Assembly: GCF_000956535.1 (NCBI RefSeq)
Contig: NZ_JYIY01000069.1
Location: 1-64,000 of the forward strand
DNA from: Microbacterium ginsengisoli
GTDB lineage: Bacteria; Actinomycetota; Actinomycetes; Actinomycetales; Microbacteriaceae
DNA length: 64,000 nt
Reading direction: 5' to 3'
Numbering within the stretch: position 1 is the first letter of the stretch; every line of letters begins with the position of its first letter. The translations under genes were made by a program, and so were the position numbers. This document shows positions 34,419-42,798 of the stretch, piece after piece. The notes beneath the pieces are model-generated. The model made no database searches and was not told where the DNA came from. It saw only the letters and a program-made list of their open reading frames with translations.

Positions 34419-34642
34419 GACTTGCTCCCATCCTCGTGGACGTCGATGTAGTGGTCGAATGCCCGCCGCGCATGGGCGAGTGACCCGAACGACGGCTGGA
34501 CGAAACGCGCCCCGCACGACTTGCAGGTCAGCGAGTGCGGCGCGAGCCAGAACGCGAGACGTTCCAGCGGCGCGAACGCACGTTGCGGCAGGTACCGCCA
34601 GGCGGCCAAACGGCGCACGATGCGCGCGAGACGCTTCCTCAT
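34415..34642 (-). CDS. Small C2H2-like zinc-finger protein
   Basis: 75 residues. A basic N-terminal half is followed by LTCKSCGARFVQPSFGSLAHARRAFDHYIDVH, a C-x2-C...H-x3/4-H-type finger. It ends in HEDGSKS, the same ending (ENGSKS) as the next protein, which hints at duplication or a shared tag. Confidence 0.6.
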   Translation of the reverse strand: MRKRLARIVRRLAAWRYLPQRAFAPLERLAFWLAPHSLTCKSCGARFVQPSFGSLAHARRAFDHYIDVHEDGSKS

Positions 34643-34839
34643 GACTTGCTCCCGTTCTCGTGGTCGGTGACCCGGCGGTAGCAGGGCCCGTCATGCGCGC
34701 AGCCCGTGAAGCCATGGCCGGCGCACTCCATGCCGTGGATGGTGAGCTTCGACGCGAGACCCTGATCGTTGAACCGGGCCACTGCCGTCTCACACACCGT
34801 GCAGACGACCGGGTCGGATTCGACCTGCAACGTGGTCAT
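34639..34839 (-). CDS. Small zinc-binding protein
   Basis: 66 residues from ATG 34839. VVCTVCE and the later MECAGHGFTGCAHDGPCYRR give six Cys and two His, likely one or two zinc sites. It ends in ENGSKS like its neighbour. Overlapping junctions place it in the same operon. Confidence 0.6.
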   Translation of the reverse strand: MTTLQVESDPVVCTVCETAVARFNDQGLASKLTIHGMECAGHGFTGCAHDGPCYRRVTDHENGSKS

Positions 34840-35666
34840 GCTGTTCTCCGTTCTTCGATGGGTTCGTAGTGGACGACGCCGGCGGTGATAACCCACACGG
34901 ACCGGTCGACGTACCCGGTGGTGTGCTGGTCCGCGTCGAACACCGCATGGATGCCCTGGGGGAGGGACGCGCGGCCGACCATGTGGCAGGCGCACCGGCA
35001 CTCGAGGCCACGGCAGTCGAGGTGGTCGTCGGACTCGCAGTCCTCGGACCCGAACCAGCGGGGCGCGGACGGGAGGCGGATCTCGTCGAGCACGTGCCCG
35101 CACTGCTGGCACTCGATGATCGTCTTCCCGCGGTGCTCCCGGGTGGGGTTCTCCGTGAGGGTGAGGAACCCGCAGCCGGGGCAGCGGACCCGTTCGATGT
35201 GCTTCGGGCGTTCCTCGGTCTGCAGGGCGTCGAACGCGTTGTGCGCGGCGTGCGCGAATCGGATCGCGTCGGCCGCTCCGGCTTCATCGTGCACCCACAG
35301 GTCGACGGTCCGGTCCGCGCGGGACGCGAGGAGGCGGGTGCACTCGTCGATCGCGAGGGTCGTGACCTGAAGGTTCGAGTACCCGTCGGCCTGCCCGCCG
35401 CCTTCCGGGGCGACGAGGCGCCCGTCGGCGGCGAGCACGAGACGCAGCCACCGCGGCCACCGCAGGCACGCGGACTCCACGAGCTCGTAGCAGCGTTGGC
35501 AGAGGAACCCTCGGTCAGCCTGCCGAGGCAGGCACCCCCGGCACGTGCCCGGACGCAGCGTCTCCGCCCACCCGGGATGATCCGGGCACGTCACCCGGTG
35601 GAGGCCGAAGTGGGTGCACGGGCGGATGCCGCGGAGCCCCACGGTCGTCGCACATAAGACAGTCAT
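34836..35666 (-). CDS. Large Zn-finger protein of unknown function
   Basis: 276 residues from ATG 35666 overlapping the HNH stop. CxxC knuckles are frequent: GTCRGC, FLCQRCYE, VRCPGCG, IECQQCG, then LECRCACH, so at least two zinc ribbons are expected. The middle (YSNLQVTTLAIDECTRLLASRADRTVDLWVHDEAGAADAIRFAHAAHNA) is helical. Similar proteins occur in actinophage early regions. A DNA- or RNA-binding role is a guess. Confidence 0.65.
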   Translation of the reverse strand: MTVLCATTVGLRGIRPCTHFGLHRVTCPDHPGWAETLRPGTCRGCLPRQADRGFLCQRCYELVESACLRWPRWLRLVLAADGRLVAPEGGGQADGYSNLQVTTLAIDECTRLLASRADRTVDLWVHDEAGAADAIRFAHAAHNAFDALQTEERPKHIERVRCPGCGFLTLTENPTREHRGKTIIECQQCGHVLDEIRLPSAPRWFGSEDCESDDHLDCRGLECRCACHMVGRASLPQGIHAVFDADQHTTGYVDRSVWVITAGVVHYEPIEERRTA

Positions 35667-36148
35667 GAGCCGCCCCCAGCTCGTCCGCGTGCCCACCCGC
35701 TGGGCCGCCGCCGATCCCGCTCTCGCGAGCATGCGTGACACTTCCGGCTACCGCTAGGAAGGATCGCGGTGTTCTCCGCGGTGAACTCGTGCCCGTGAAC
35801 ACAATGCGTCTGGCGGGCGTGGATACCTGATGCGCCGAACCCTCGACGGTTGTTCTCCCCGACCGTCACCGGTTCCAGGTGCGCTGGGTTCACGCAGATC
35901 CGGTTTCGACATAGGTGGTCGAGCGGAAGTTCGCCGGGGATTGGACCGCGGAGGATCGTGTAGACCACGCGATGCGCCAGTAAGCGTGTGCGGGAGCGGC
36001 CTCGCGACACGAGCCCGTACCCGGCCTTCCCAGTCCCGCCGGTCCATGGCCAGCACCCGCCCGACTTGGATTGGTCGAACCTGGCCAGGACTGCCTTGAT
36101 GTCGACGGTGCTCAGATCGATGGGAAGCGCGGTGCGGGTAGCATTCAC
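35663..36148 (-). CDS. HNH endonuclease
   Basis: 161 residues from GTG 36148 (AAGGAT upstream; earlier starts would overlap ssb). GGCWPWTGGTGKAGYG, LLAHRVVYTILRGPIPGELPLDHLCRNRICVNPAHLEPVTVGENN is the HNH_3 core with HRV, DHLCRNRxCVNPxHLE. The C-terminus (QTHCVHGHEFTAENT...RKCHACSRER) is the same kind of Zn module as in the two NUMOD4 HNH proteins of this phage. A free-standing homing nuclease is likely. Confidence 0.88.
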   Translation of the reverse strand: MNATRTALPIDLSTVDIKAVLARFDQSKSGGCWPWTGGTGKAGYGLVSRGRSRTRLLAHRVVYTILRGPIPGELPLDHLCRNRICVNPAHLEPVTVGENNRRGFGASGIHARQTHCVHGHEFTAENTAILPSGSRKCHACSRERDRRRPSGWARGRAGGGS

Positions 36149-36267
36149 TGCTAGCCCATCCTTGGTTGAGTCAAGCGAGTGGGTCAGGCCCCGAGCGAGC
36201 GTTGGCGCGCTCCTCGGGGCTGCCATCATGTTACCGCGCGTGGTAGACAAAACCCCAGACTGAGCGA

Positions 36268-36747
36268 TCAAAACGGTGTCTCCGAATCCCCGTACGCCGA
36301 TCCCGGCGTGGACCACTCATCGCCGCCCGACTCAGGAGTCGCCCACTGCTCAGAGACGCCCGGTCGCGCAGCGCTCGCGTTGCTCACTGCTCGCGTCACC
36401 GTGGCCACGGCGTAGCGCAGCGAGGGGCCGATCTCGTCGACCTCGAGCTCGATGGCGGTGCGGGTCTGCCCGTCACGGTCTTGGTAGGAGCGCTGACGCA
36501 GACGACCGGTCGCGATGACACGACTGCCCTTGGTCAGCGAACCCGCCACGTGCTCGGCGAACTCACGCCAGACCGACGCCCGCAGGAACAGGGCCTCGCC
36601 GTCCTTCCACTCGTTCGCCTGACGGTCGAACGTGCGGGGGGTCGACGCGATGGTGAAGTTCGCGACGGGCAGCCCGTTCTGCGTGTACCGCAGCTCGGGG
36701 TCGGCCGTGAGGTTGCCCACGACGGTGATGACGGTCTCGCCGGCCAT
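36268..36747 (-). CDS. ssb: Single-stranded DNA-binding protein
   Basis: 159 residues. The OB fold is clear: [96 protein letters not shown]. The C-terminus is acidic and ends in SETPF, a modified version of the DDDIPF tip that recruits partners. It works in phage replication and recombination. The start overlaps the previous stop. Confidence 0.96.
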   Translation of the reverse strand: MAGETVITVVGNLTADPELRYTQNGLPVANFTIASTPRTFDRQANEWKDGEALFLRASVWREFAEHVAGSLTKGSRVIATGRLRQRSYQDRDGQTRTAIELEVDEIGPSLRYAVATVTRAVSNASAARPGVSEQWATPESGGDEWSTPGSAYGDSETPF

Positions 36748-37007
36748 CAGTTCTCGACCTCCGCGCTGACGGTGACCTCGGCAGGCTGGATCTCGTCGCC
36801 GGGCTTGAACTCGATCTCGACGTACGGGATCGCCTCGTCGAAGAACCCGGCCGGGACGGTGATCTTGGCCTTTACGATGACCGTCCCCGGCTCGACCTGC
36901 GCTTCACGCGACTTCGCGACCTTCGAGACGATCAGGTCCCTTGCGTAGCGACCCGGGTTGAGGTGCAGGTACACGACCTGCGATCGGGGATATCCCAATG
37001 TGCTCAT
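36747..37007 (-). CDS. Hypothetical phage protein
   Basis: 86 residues, beta-rich ([58 protein letters not shown]). It is immediately upstream of ssb and coupled to it. No family is recognised. Confidence 0.6.
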   Translation of the reverse strand: MSTLGYPRSQVVYLHLNPGRYARDLIVSKVAKSREAQVEPGTVIVKAKITVPAGFFDEAIPYVEIEFKPGDEIQPAEVTVSAEVEN

Positions 37008-37318
37008 GCTCGTTTCCTTCGTGTTCCAGTGGCCCTCCGCACGGAATGCGGAGGGAGGTTCTTCGACCTACGGACGCCCGCGACGTAGCCGCGGACCTCC
37101 CCAGTGCGTTCAGCGATCGCCGCGTCCGTGAGGCCTTCTCCCCACGCCTGCAAGACCTGGTTCCGTCGCGCCGCGTTGCGGAGCTTCGCGATCGACGACG
37201 GCCGCACCGCGTCGCGCAGTGCCGCCTCGATCACCCGCGCGACCGTCGTCCCGTGCTCCTCGGCGAACGTGAGCACTTCCGCCCACGTGCTGTCGGCGAG
37301 GTGGATCTCGACTCTCAC
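37004..37318 (-). CDS. Small RHH/HTH-like DNA-binding protein
   Basis: 104 residues from GTG 37318 (GTGA overlap). The N-terminus MRVEIHLADSTWAEVLTFAEEHGTTVARVIEAALRDAV looks like a ribbon-helix-helix, the C-terminal half (NQVLQAWGEGLTDAAIAERTGEVRGYVAGVRRSKNLP) like an HTH. It may regulate early genes or assist replication. Confidence 0.6.
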   Translation of the reverse strand: MRVEIHLADSTWAEVLTFAEEHGTTVARVIEAALRDAVRPSSIAKLRNAARRNQVLQAWGEGLTDAAIAERTGEVRGYVAGVRRSKNLPPHSVRRATGTRRKRA

Positions 37319-37992
37319 GAGGCCACCTCCGCCGCTTCGCGAGCGCACCGGTCGCACGGCAGCGGATAGCCGGGATGCGTCTCGCACTCCGGGTCACGCG
37401 TCGGCAGCGGCGTCGGCTTCGCACGAGTCGCAGCCCGCGACACCTCGAGCGCCATGCGCGCGTCGCCGCACGCCCGGCAGGACTTCCCGTCGGGGCCGTT
37501 CGGCTGATGCTTCGGGCAGAAGGGGGAGAGCGCAGCCTCGCGCGACCCCTCTACTGCTCCGTCAGGAGTAGTAGAGGGGGGTCGGGTCGGGTCGGGTCGG
37601 GTCGGGGAAGCCGGAATCACGGCGTCTATCCCGCGTGCGTCACGGCGTGACTCACCCTGTGACCTCTGACGTGACTTCTCGCGTGACACCCGCTTGCGTT
37701 CCGTCGCGGCAGCACGCTCAGCGAGCACCTGCTCCTTCGTCGGCTGATAGTCCGACCAGTCATGGAACCGGAACCCGCCGTCATGCGGATGCCACAGCCG
37801 AGCCGTCACCAGCGCCTCCGCGTCCGCCTCCGTCCCACCGAGCGCCGGCACCATCGACCCGGGCACGAACCCGTCCGTGAGCTGCTGCATCGACCACGAG
37901 CCCGCCCGCACCCACAGGCCGAGAGCAGGGTTCCCGGCGTTGATCGCCTTCATGCTGAACGCGAGAGCGTCGTCGACCTTGAACCACGGCAT
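37315..37992 (-). CDS. Replication-initiator-like protein
   Basis: 225 residues from ATG 37992. The N-terminal domain (PWFKVDDALAFSMKAINAGNPALGLWVRAGSWSMQQLTDGFVPGSM...ALVTARLWHPHDGGFRFHDWSDYQPTKEQVLAERAA) is a winged-helix type found in phage replisome organisers. A basic linker follows, then a Pro/Thr-rich stretch coded by a (GTCGG)5 repeat. The C-terminus has Zn knuckles (FCPKHQPNG...CRACGD, CETHPGYPLPCDRCA). It lies between HNH and ssb genes. Confidence 0.6.
   Translation of the reverse strand: MPWFKVDDALAFSMKAINAGNPALGLWVRAGSWSMQQLTDGFVPGSMVPALGGTEADAEALVTARLWHPHDGGFRFHDWSDYQPTKEQVLAERAAATERKRVSREKSRQRSQGESRRDARGIDAVIPASPTRPDPTRPPSTTPDGAVEGSREAALSPFCPKHQPNGPDGKSCRACGDARMALEVSRAATRAKPTPLPTRDPECETHPGYPLPCDRCAREAAEVAS
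37581..37605 (+). repeat. (GTCGG)5 pentanucleotide tandem repeat in a coding region
   Basis: Five perfect copies of a 5-bp unit in the linker of the replication-like gene, coding for Thr-Arg-Pro-Asp-Pro on the minus strand. Gain or loss of one unit would shift the frame and remove the C-terminal zinc part. Confidence 0.9.
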
Positions 37993-38381
37993 CAGCGGGC
38001 CCCCATCGCTTCCTCGACGCTGATCCGCTCGGACTCGGACAGCAGGAACCAGCGGGTACCGTCGAGCGCTTCCACCGGCGTCTCGCGGGCACGCGCGAGG
38101 GTCTTCTCGTGCGTCGCCGCGGGCCGCACCCACAGGCCACGCAGCTCGAGTTCGAGCAGCACCAGCGCGGGCGCGTCGGCCTTGTCCCCGTTGCACAGAG
38201 CGCACGCGGCGATCAGGTTCACGGGGTCGTTGAGGACGCGGGAGCCGCCCATGCCGCGGTTCGCGCGGTGATCGGTGGTCGTCGCCTCGCCCTGGCATCG
38301 GGACAGCGCGAGAAGGCAGTACTCGCCGTCGCGGCGGATTACGGCACGCTTCACGTCGACCGGAGGATGCGGGGTGCTCAT
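37992..38381 (-). CDS. HNH nuclease
   Basis: 129 residues. VKRAVIRRDGEYCLLALSRCQGEATTTDHRANRGMGGSRVLNDPVNLIAACALCNGDKA has the C-x-C pair, DH and N/H residues of the HNH fold. The C-terminus (RPAATHEKTLARARETPVEALDGTRWFLL) is short. Unlike the homing types it lacks NUMOD or the shared Zn tail and may act in replication or recombination. Confidence 0.82.
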   Translation of the reverse strand: MSTPHPPVDVKRAVIRRDGEYCLLALSRCQGEATTTDHRANRGMGGSRVLNDPVNLIAACALCNGDKADAPALVLLELELRGLWVRPAATHEKTLARARETPVEALDGTRWFLLSESERISVEEAMGAR

Positions 38382-38833
38382 ACTGCCACGCTCCCGAGGT
38401 AGCTCGAGCGACGTCGCGCCTGCGCGGCCACGAGGTCGTCATGCTGGTCGATCTCGTGCGACACGCCCCAGTGCGACGTGTGCAGCGGCCTGACGTGGTG
38501 CTCCATCGCCTGCGCGACTTCGTCGACGGTGAGGGGGATCGACTGCCCGTCTTCCCACCGGTGCGCGTTCAGGAACCACGCGCAGTGCAGGCAGCGGGCG
38601 ATGCGCACGGCACCCGGCAGGTTCCGGTCCCGGCCGCGCATCACGATCGCGTCGTGTTCTCGGATCCGGCACCCGTCGATCTGCGCGCAGTCGTCGCACA
38701 CGGTGCCCGTGCGGGTGCCGCCCTGGTTGAAGCTGCAGCGCGTCCCGCAGAGCCCGCAGCGCTCCCAGTCGCCCACGATGACCCACTCGGTTCGCGTCTC
38801 GGGGAAGTCGTCGAGCTCGAAGAGCGCGCTCAT
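38378..38833 (-). CDS. Hypothetical Zn-finger protein
   Basis: 151 residues. ERCGLCGTRCSF and TVCDDCAQIDGC are zinc knuckles; a third CLHCAWF follows, then HRWEDGQSIPLTVDEVAQAMEHHVRPLHTSHWGVSH with several His. This probable nucleic-acid-binding early protein is not recognised further. Confidence 0.6.
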   Translation of the reverse strand: MSALFELDDFPETRTEWVIVGDWERCGLCGTRCSFNQGGTRTGTVCDDCAQIDGCRIREHDAIVMRGRDRNLPGAVRIARCLHCAWFLNAHRWEDGQSIPLTVDEVAQAMEHHVRPLHTSHWGVSHEIDQHDDLVAAQARRRSSYLGSVAV

Positions 38834-39132
38834 GCGCCGACCTCCGCATCCTTCTCAGCGCGCCAGGCGGCGATGATCCTGTCGATCTCGGCCGGTACGA
38901 ACCCGGGGACAGCGACCGCCCCGTGCGCCGTGATCGGCGCGCTGCGGTAGCCGAGCTTCCGGAAGTACTCGAGGTCGCTCTCGTGCTCCTCCGCTGTGAG
39001 GTCGCGCTCGGTGAACGGCACCCCGGCCTCGGTCAGGCGACGCTTCACCGCCGTGCACTGCACGCAGGAGGGCTTCGTCCACACGGTGATATCGCCGGAC
39101 GGCGGCGCGGTGAGGTGAGAGGGAAGGCTCAT
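38830..39132 (-). CDS. NrdH-like glutaredoxin
   Basis: 100 residues. TVWTKPSCVQCTAVKRRLTEAGVPFTERDL has the redox pair C23-V-Q-C26 of NrdH-redoxins, followed by the fold's SAPITAHGAVAVPGFVPAEIDRI. NrdH proteins reduce ribonucleotide reductase, here perhaps boosting dNTP supply for phage replication. No phage nrdEF is present, so it would serve the host enzyme. Confidence 0.88.
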   Translation of the reverse strand: MSLPSHLTAPPSGDITVWTKPSCVQCTAVKRRLTEAGVPFTERDLTAEEHESDLEYFRKLGYRSAPITAHGAVAVPGFVPAEIDRIIAAWRAEKDAEVGA

Positions 39133-39566
39133 GCGTCGAACCCACCCTCGAGGAGAACAGCGAGGCCTTCGAGCCGCATCGTGACGTACTGCTCTGCAGG
39201 GTCCGCGATCCCGCGACGCTTGTGGACGACCAAGCCCACGACCGCGTCGTCGTTGCCGCGCTCGGCCTCCGCTTCACGCAGCCACCCGGACAGGTCGATG
39301 CGGGTGGTGTTCTTCGCTTCGATGACGACGCGTCCGCCGCGGATGGTGCGCACACCGGTGATGTCGCCGCGGTCCTTCACGCCTCGCTTCACGCGGCGGT
39401 CGATGCGGTCGTCGTTGAGGCGGCTGGCGAGCCAGTCGGCGATGGAACGCTCGAACGAGGAGCCGGCCTTGCGGGCGGATGTGCGGTTCCGGCGGGGCGG
39501 CGGGGCGCCGACGGTATCCGTCTGCACCTGCTCCGGGACCGGGTCGGGAAGAATGGGGGAGCCCAT
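39129..39566 (-). CDS. Holliday-junction resolvase-like nuclease
   Basis: 145 residues. SARKAGSSFERSIADWLASRL...DRRVKRGVKDRGDITGVRTIRGGRVVIEAKNTTRIDLSGWLREAEAERG matches Hjc/RuvC-substitute PD-(D/E)xK folds: E in SSFERS, D in RGDI, E-A-K in VIEAKN. It would resolve junctions or debranch DNA before packaging. Confidence 0.82.
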   Translation of the reverse strand: MGSPILPDPVPEQVQTDTVGAPPPRRNRTSARKAGSSFERSIADWLASRLNDDRIDRRVKRGVKDRGDITGVRTIRGGRVVIEAKNTTRIDLSGWLREAEAERGNDDAVVGLVVHKRRGIADPAEQYVTMRLEGLAVLLEGGFDA

Positions 39567-39603
39567 GGTCTGCTTTCCTGCTCAGGGATAGTGATTGGGT
39601 GGT

Positions 39604-39636
39604 GGGGGCCGAGCTGCTGGAATCAGCTCGGCCCCC
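39604..39636. terminator. Strong hairpin in the early operon
   Basis: GGGGGCCGAGCTG (39604-39616) pairs perfectly over 13 bp with 39624-39636, loop CTGGAAT. It lies between the 123-residue gene and the resolvase gene, in the only sizeable gap of this block. Without a T-run it may be a partial terminator or an mRNA-processing/stability element. Confidence 0.6.
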
Positions 39637-39677
39637 GGTTTCGTTCGGTCAGCGATGGGGGACGCCGACCGGACGGG

Positions 39678-40049
39678 TTACGGGTCGACGCTGTGGTCGG
39701 CGTACAGCTGGCGCTCTGCGCGCTCGGTGCTCACCTCCGATCGGAGTGCGTCCGCGACCGCGGCGCACCATCTGAGTCGCGCCTTCTTTGCCTCGACCGT
39801 CGATTCGGCGGCGCGGAACTCGCGGTGGAGCCGATGGGCTTCCGGATCGGCGTCAGCGATCCGCTCGGCGGCAGCCTGCGAGAGCTTCGCGTCGCCACGA
39901 TGCTTCGCCTCCTCCATCACCACGGCCCGGCGATACTCGTGGTCCGCTTTCCGCTGCCCGTAGGTGGTGATCGCAGTGTCGAAATCCTTGATCTCCCTGT
40001 CCCAGCGCATGAGGTGGTCATTCAGACGCGTCTGTGTGGGGAGTGGCAT
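39678..40049 (-). CDS. Hypothetical helical phage protein
   Basis: 123 residues, almost entirely charged helix (TRLNDHLMRWDREIKDFDTAITTYGQRKADHEYRRAVVMEEAKHRGDAKLSQAAAERIADADPEAHRLHREFRAAES). Next to the RecT gene (overlapping stop/start), so possibly a recombination accessory. A coiled coil is likely. Confidence 0.6.
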   Translation of the reverse strand: MPLPTQTRLNDHLMRWDREIKDFDTAITTYGQRKADHEYRRAVVMEEAKHRGDAKLSQAAAERIADADPEAHRLHREFRAAESTVEAKKARLRWCAAVADALRSEVSTERAERQLYADHSVDP

Positions 40050-40951
40050 CAGATCTCACCCCTCTCGACAGCGGCGTCGAACTCCGCCGATGCGGCGGCC
40101 TCGTAGTCGTCCGGGGTGCCCGCCGAGGGCGAGGCGGGGGGCGTGGGGGACGCGTCCTCACCCTCGGCGGGAGTCTGGTCGTCGACGACATCCGCGTCGA
40201 CGGTGTTCGCTTCGGTCGCGAGAACGGCGGCACGCGCACGGTAGGCGGCGCGGATGTCGTCGTTCCCCTGCCCGGACTCGGCGATCCGCGCACCGACCCG
40301 TGCGAGATCGCCCGTGGTCGTGGCGGACGCGATCAGCGCCCCCCAGTCCTCGCGCTCCTCCCACGGGGCATCGGACGTGTCGACATCGTCGGACTCGAAG
40401 TCCTCCGGCGTGTACAGGCCGGCCAGCTCCATCGGGAATGCACGTCGGAATGCGTGAGACTCCGCACGGATGCCGAGCATGTGCGATGGGCGCTGAGACC
40501 AGTTCCCTCCGCGGCCACCGAACTCGGCGAGCGTCACCGTCTGAACGAGCGGACGGCTGACGCCCTTCCGGTAGATCGCGACGCGCGCCGCGTACGGTGC
40601 CTTCGGCGGCACCGTGGTCCACTGGCCGTCCTCGGCCGCGAGCCACTCGATCGGGTCTTGCCCGTCGTACTGGCCGGTGCGCTGCGCGACAACCCGCATC
40701 CCGTCGATGCCGACGAGCACGGTCCACTTGCCACCCATCTGCGCGGCGTAGATCTGCTTCGCAGTCGGGTCGAGACCGGTACGGGCGCACGCGGCGATGA
40801 ACGCGGCCATCACACCGGACGGTGCGAACACGCGGTGCGCAGCGTCGCCGACACCCTCGATCCACGTGAGGCCAGCGAACTCCATCATCGCGGCGGTGTC
40901 GGCGTTCCAGGTGTCAGGGCGGACGGAACTGGGCAGAGCAACTTCGGACAT
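40049..40951 (-). CDS. RecT/Bet-family annealing protein
   Basis: 300 residues from ATG 40951. The conserved Bet core is clear: FIAACARTGLDPTAKQIYAAQMGGKWTVLVGIDGMRVVAQRTGQYDGQD, followed by APYAARVAIYRKGVSRPLVQTVTLAEF and MLGIRAESHAFRRAFPMELAGLYTPED. The C-terminus is acidic and disordered. It anneals single strands produced by the neighbouring YqaJ exonuclease. Confidence 0.93.
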   Translation of the reverse strand: MSEVALPSSVRPDTWNADTAAMMEFAGLTWIEGVGDAAHRVFAPSGVMAAFIAACARTGLDPTAKQIYAAQMGGKWTVLVGIDGMRVVAQRTGQYDGQDPIEWLAAEDGQWTTVPPKAPYAARVAIYRKGVSRPLVQTVTLAEFGGRGGNWSQRPSHMLGIRAESHAFRRAFPMELAGLYTPEDFESDDVDTSDAPWEEREDWGALIASATTTGDLARVGARIAESGQGNDDIRAAYRARAAVLATEANTVDADVVDDQTPAEGEDASPTPPASPSAGTPDDYEAAASAEFDAAVERGEI

Positions 40952-41571
40952 CAGAACGGAACCTTCATGAGAGTGGCCGCGGTGAGCGCGGCGAGAACGG
41001 CGTGCCCGATCGGCACAATGAGTTCGGTGGCGGAGGCGATCGCGGGGTGGTCGCGGGTGAACAGGAGCGTCTGCGGCGGACGGCGGAGCCGCCACCCGAC
41101 CGGCGACGCGGGGTCGCGGACCAGCTCACCCCACACCCACTCGGCGTGCGTCGCTTCCGGGATGCAGTAGAGCTGCCAGGCGAGCTGCCGCACCTCGTAC
41201 GGTGTGGGACCAGCGACGACCTTCTCGTGCTTCGTCTTCGTCTCGACGATCGCGAACCCGTCCGCGGCGGGCTTCGTGCCGTCGATGGTGGCCGCGAACC
41301 GGTCGTTGTCGGGGGCGTGGACGAACAAGCTGTTCGGCTCCGCGCCGACCGCGGCGAGCAGCGCCGGCTCCCAGTCGTGACCCGACCGGGTCGTCTCGTT
41401 GCCGGCGAACGTGCGGGGCTCGAGGATCTGCCGGACGTACGTCTCTACCGAACCCGGCTTCGCGAACTTCCCCGCCGTCGACGACCCGATGACGCGGTCG
41501 TGCACGCCCAGCCACGACTCACGGTCAGCGGAGTCGGCGAGAGTACGGTCCAGAACAGCAAGAGCGCTCAT
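40951..41571 (-). CDS. YqaJ/lambda-type exonuclease
   Basis: 206 residues. IGSSTAGKFAKPGSVETYVRQIL, then TRSGHDWEPALLAAV (E), FAATIDGTKPAADGFAIVETKTKHEK (D and E-x-K) give the YqaJ nuclease active site. PYEVRQLAWQLYCIPEATHAEWVWGEL follows as in the family. It makes 3' single strands for RecT. Confidence 0.92.
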   Translation of the reverse strand: MSALAVLDRTLADSADRESWLGVHDRVIGSSTAGKFAKPGSVETYVRQILEPRTFAGNETTRSGHDWEPALLAAVGAEPNSLFVHAPDNDRFAATIDGTKPAADGFAIVETKTKHEKVVAGPTPYEVRQLAWQLYCIPEATHAEWVWGELVRDPASPVGWRLRRPPQTLLFTRDHPAIASATELIVPIGHAVLAALTAATLMKVPF

Positions 41572-42797
41572 GCGAGTGCGCCGTCCTCGATGGTGAAGCC
41601 GATCTGCCGGGACTCGTCACGGTCGCGCTCCACGAGGACCGTGTAGCCGCGCTCGTCGGCGAGCTCACGGATCGCGGCGAGGGAATCGGCGTCCAGGAGG
41701 TCGCCGTCCTTGATAATCACCAGGCGGAGCTTCGGGTCGCCGGCGGTGGCGATCGCGAACGCGACGCGGCGGCGCATCGCGGAGTTGACCTGCGTGAACG
41801 GGACGCCGTCGAAGGTGACGCCGTTCTCATCCACGGACAGGCCGTCGACGGGGAACGTGGCCGCGGCGAGGCCTTCCCGCTTGCGCTTCTCGATCGCCTC
41901 GAGTTCGCGGTTCGCGGCGGCCTGCGCGGTCTCCGCGGCGGCGCACTCGTCAGCGACCTTCGCGTACTCGCGTCTCGCGCGCACGGCGGCGTTGGTCTCG
42001 TCGACGGCCGCGAGCTTCTCGCGCAGCGGCTCGATGTCGACCGGCGCGGGCAGAGCGTCCCGCGCCTCGGTCAACGTCTTGACCTGCGCGGATGCTTCCT
42101 CCAGCTCCTCTGTGAGCTTGGCGATGCGCGCCGTGAGGGATGCGACGTCTTCCGCCGCATCATCGAGCTCGCTCATCACCCGCTCGCGGTGGCGCTGGAG
42201 GTCCTGAGCGGCCTCGATCTCGGCGAGCACCGCGGCTCCCGACACCTCCTCGGCGGGAGCGTCGAGCGGGTTCGGCATCGACGCGAGAGCGCCCTGGAGG
42301 CGGCGCACGTCGCGCCCAGCCTCAAGGCGGCGCTGCTCGGCGCCCGCCTTCTCGCGCGCCACCTCGTCGATGTCGAACGGCAGGTCAACCTTCTCGAGCA
42401 GCGCGTCACGCTGCCGCTTCTCGTCGAGGTTCAGGAACGCGACCGGGTCGAAGATCAGCCCGCCCGTCAGCTCCGCGACGATCTCCGCAGGCTTCGAGTA
42501 CTTCGCGCCATCGAGCGCGAACACCTCAAGCTTCCCCGCGTCGTCCTTCTTCCACGTGCGCACGATCCGCACCTGCAGGTCGTCGTCGACGAACTCGGCG
42601 CGCGCCTCGGCCTCGCCGTCACGGATCGGCTTCGGCGTCAGGCGGACACCGCGAGGATCGACCAGCTCGGCGATCGCGTCGATGAAGCTCGACTTCCCGG
42701 CACCGTTCGCGCCGGCGACTACGACCAACGAGCCAGTCGGGTGGAGGGTGATCTCACGGATCCCCTTGTAGTTCTGGACGGTGAATGTCTTTGCCAT
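41568..42797 (-). CDS. SMC/RecF-like AAA ATPase
   Basis: 409 residues from ATG 42797; the frame upstream is antisense to the HNH and Pro/Arg-rich. FTVQNYKGIREITLHPTGSLVVVAGANGAGKSSFIDAIAEL carries Walker A (29-36). A long coiled-coil region (~160-310) and a C-terminal RLVIIKDGDLLDADSLAAIRELADERGYTVLVERDRDES follow. The architecture is like a small SbcC/RecF. With YqaJ and RecT it forms a phage recombination module. Confidence 0.88.
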   Translation of the reverse strand: MAKTFTVQNYKGIREITLHPTGSLVVVAGANGAGKSSFIDAIAELVDPRGVRLTPKPIRDGEAEARAEFVDDDLQVRIVRTWKKDDAGKLEVFALDGAKYSKPAEIVAELTGGLIFDPVAFLNLDEKRQRDALLEKVDLPFDIDEVAREKAGAEQRRLEAGRDVRRLQGALASMPNPLDAPAEEVSGAAVLAEIEAAQDLQRHRERVMSELDDAAEDVASLTARIAKLTEELEEASAQVKTLTEARDALPAPVDIEPLREKLAAVDETNAAVRARREYAKVADECAAAETAQAAANRELEAIEKRKREGLAAATFPVDGLSVDENGVTFDGVPFTQVNSAMRRRVAFAIATAGDPKLRLVIIKDGDLLDADSLAAIRELADERGYTVLVERDRDESRQIGFTIEDGALA

Positions 42798-42798
42798 C

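Noticed and set aside
37581..37605. The pentanucleotide repeat as an iteron-type origin
   Set aside because: Units are too short and only five, and they lie in a coding linker; slippage is the simpler reading.
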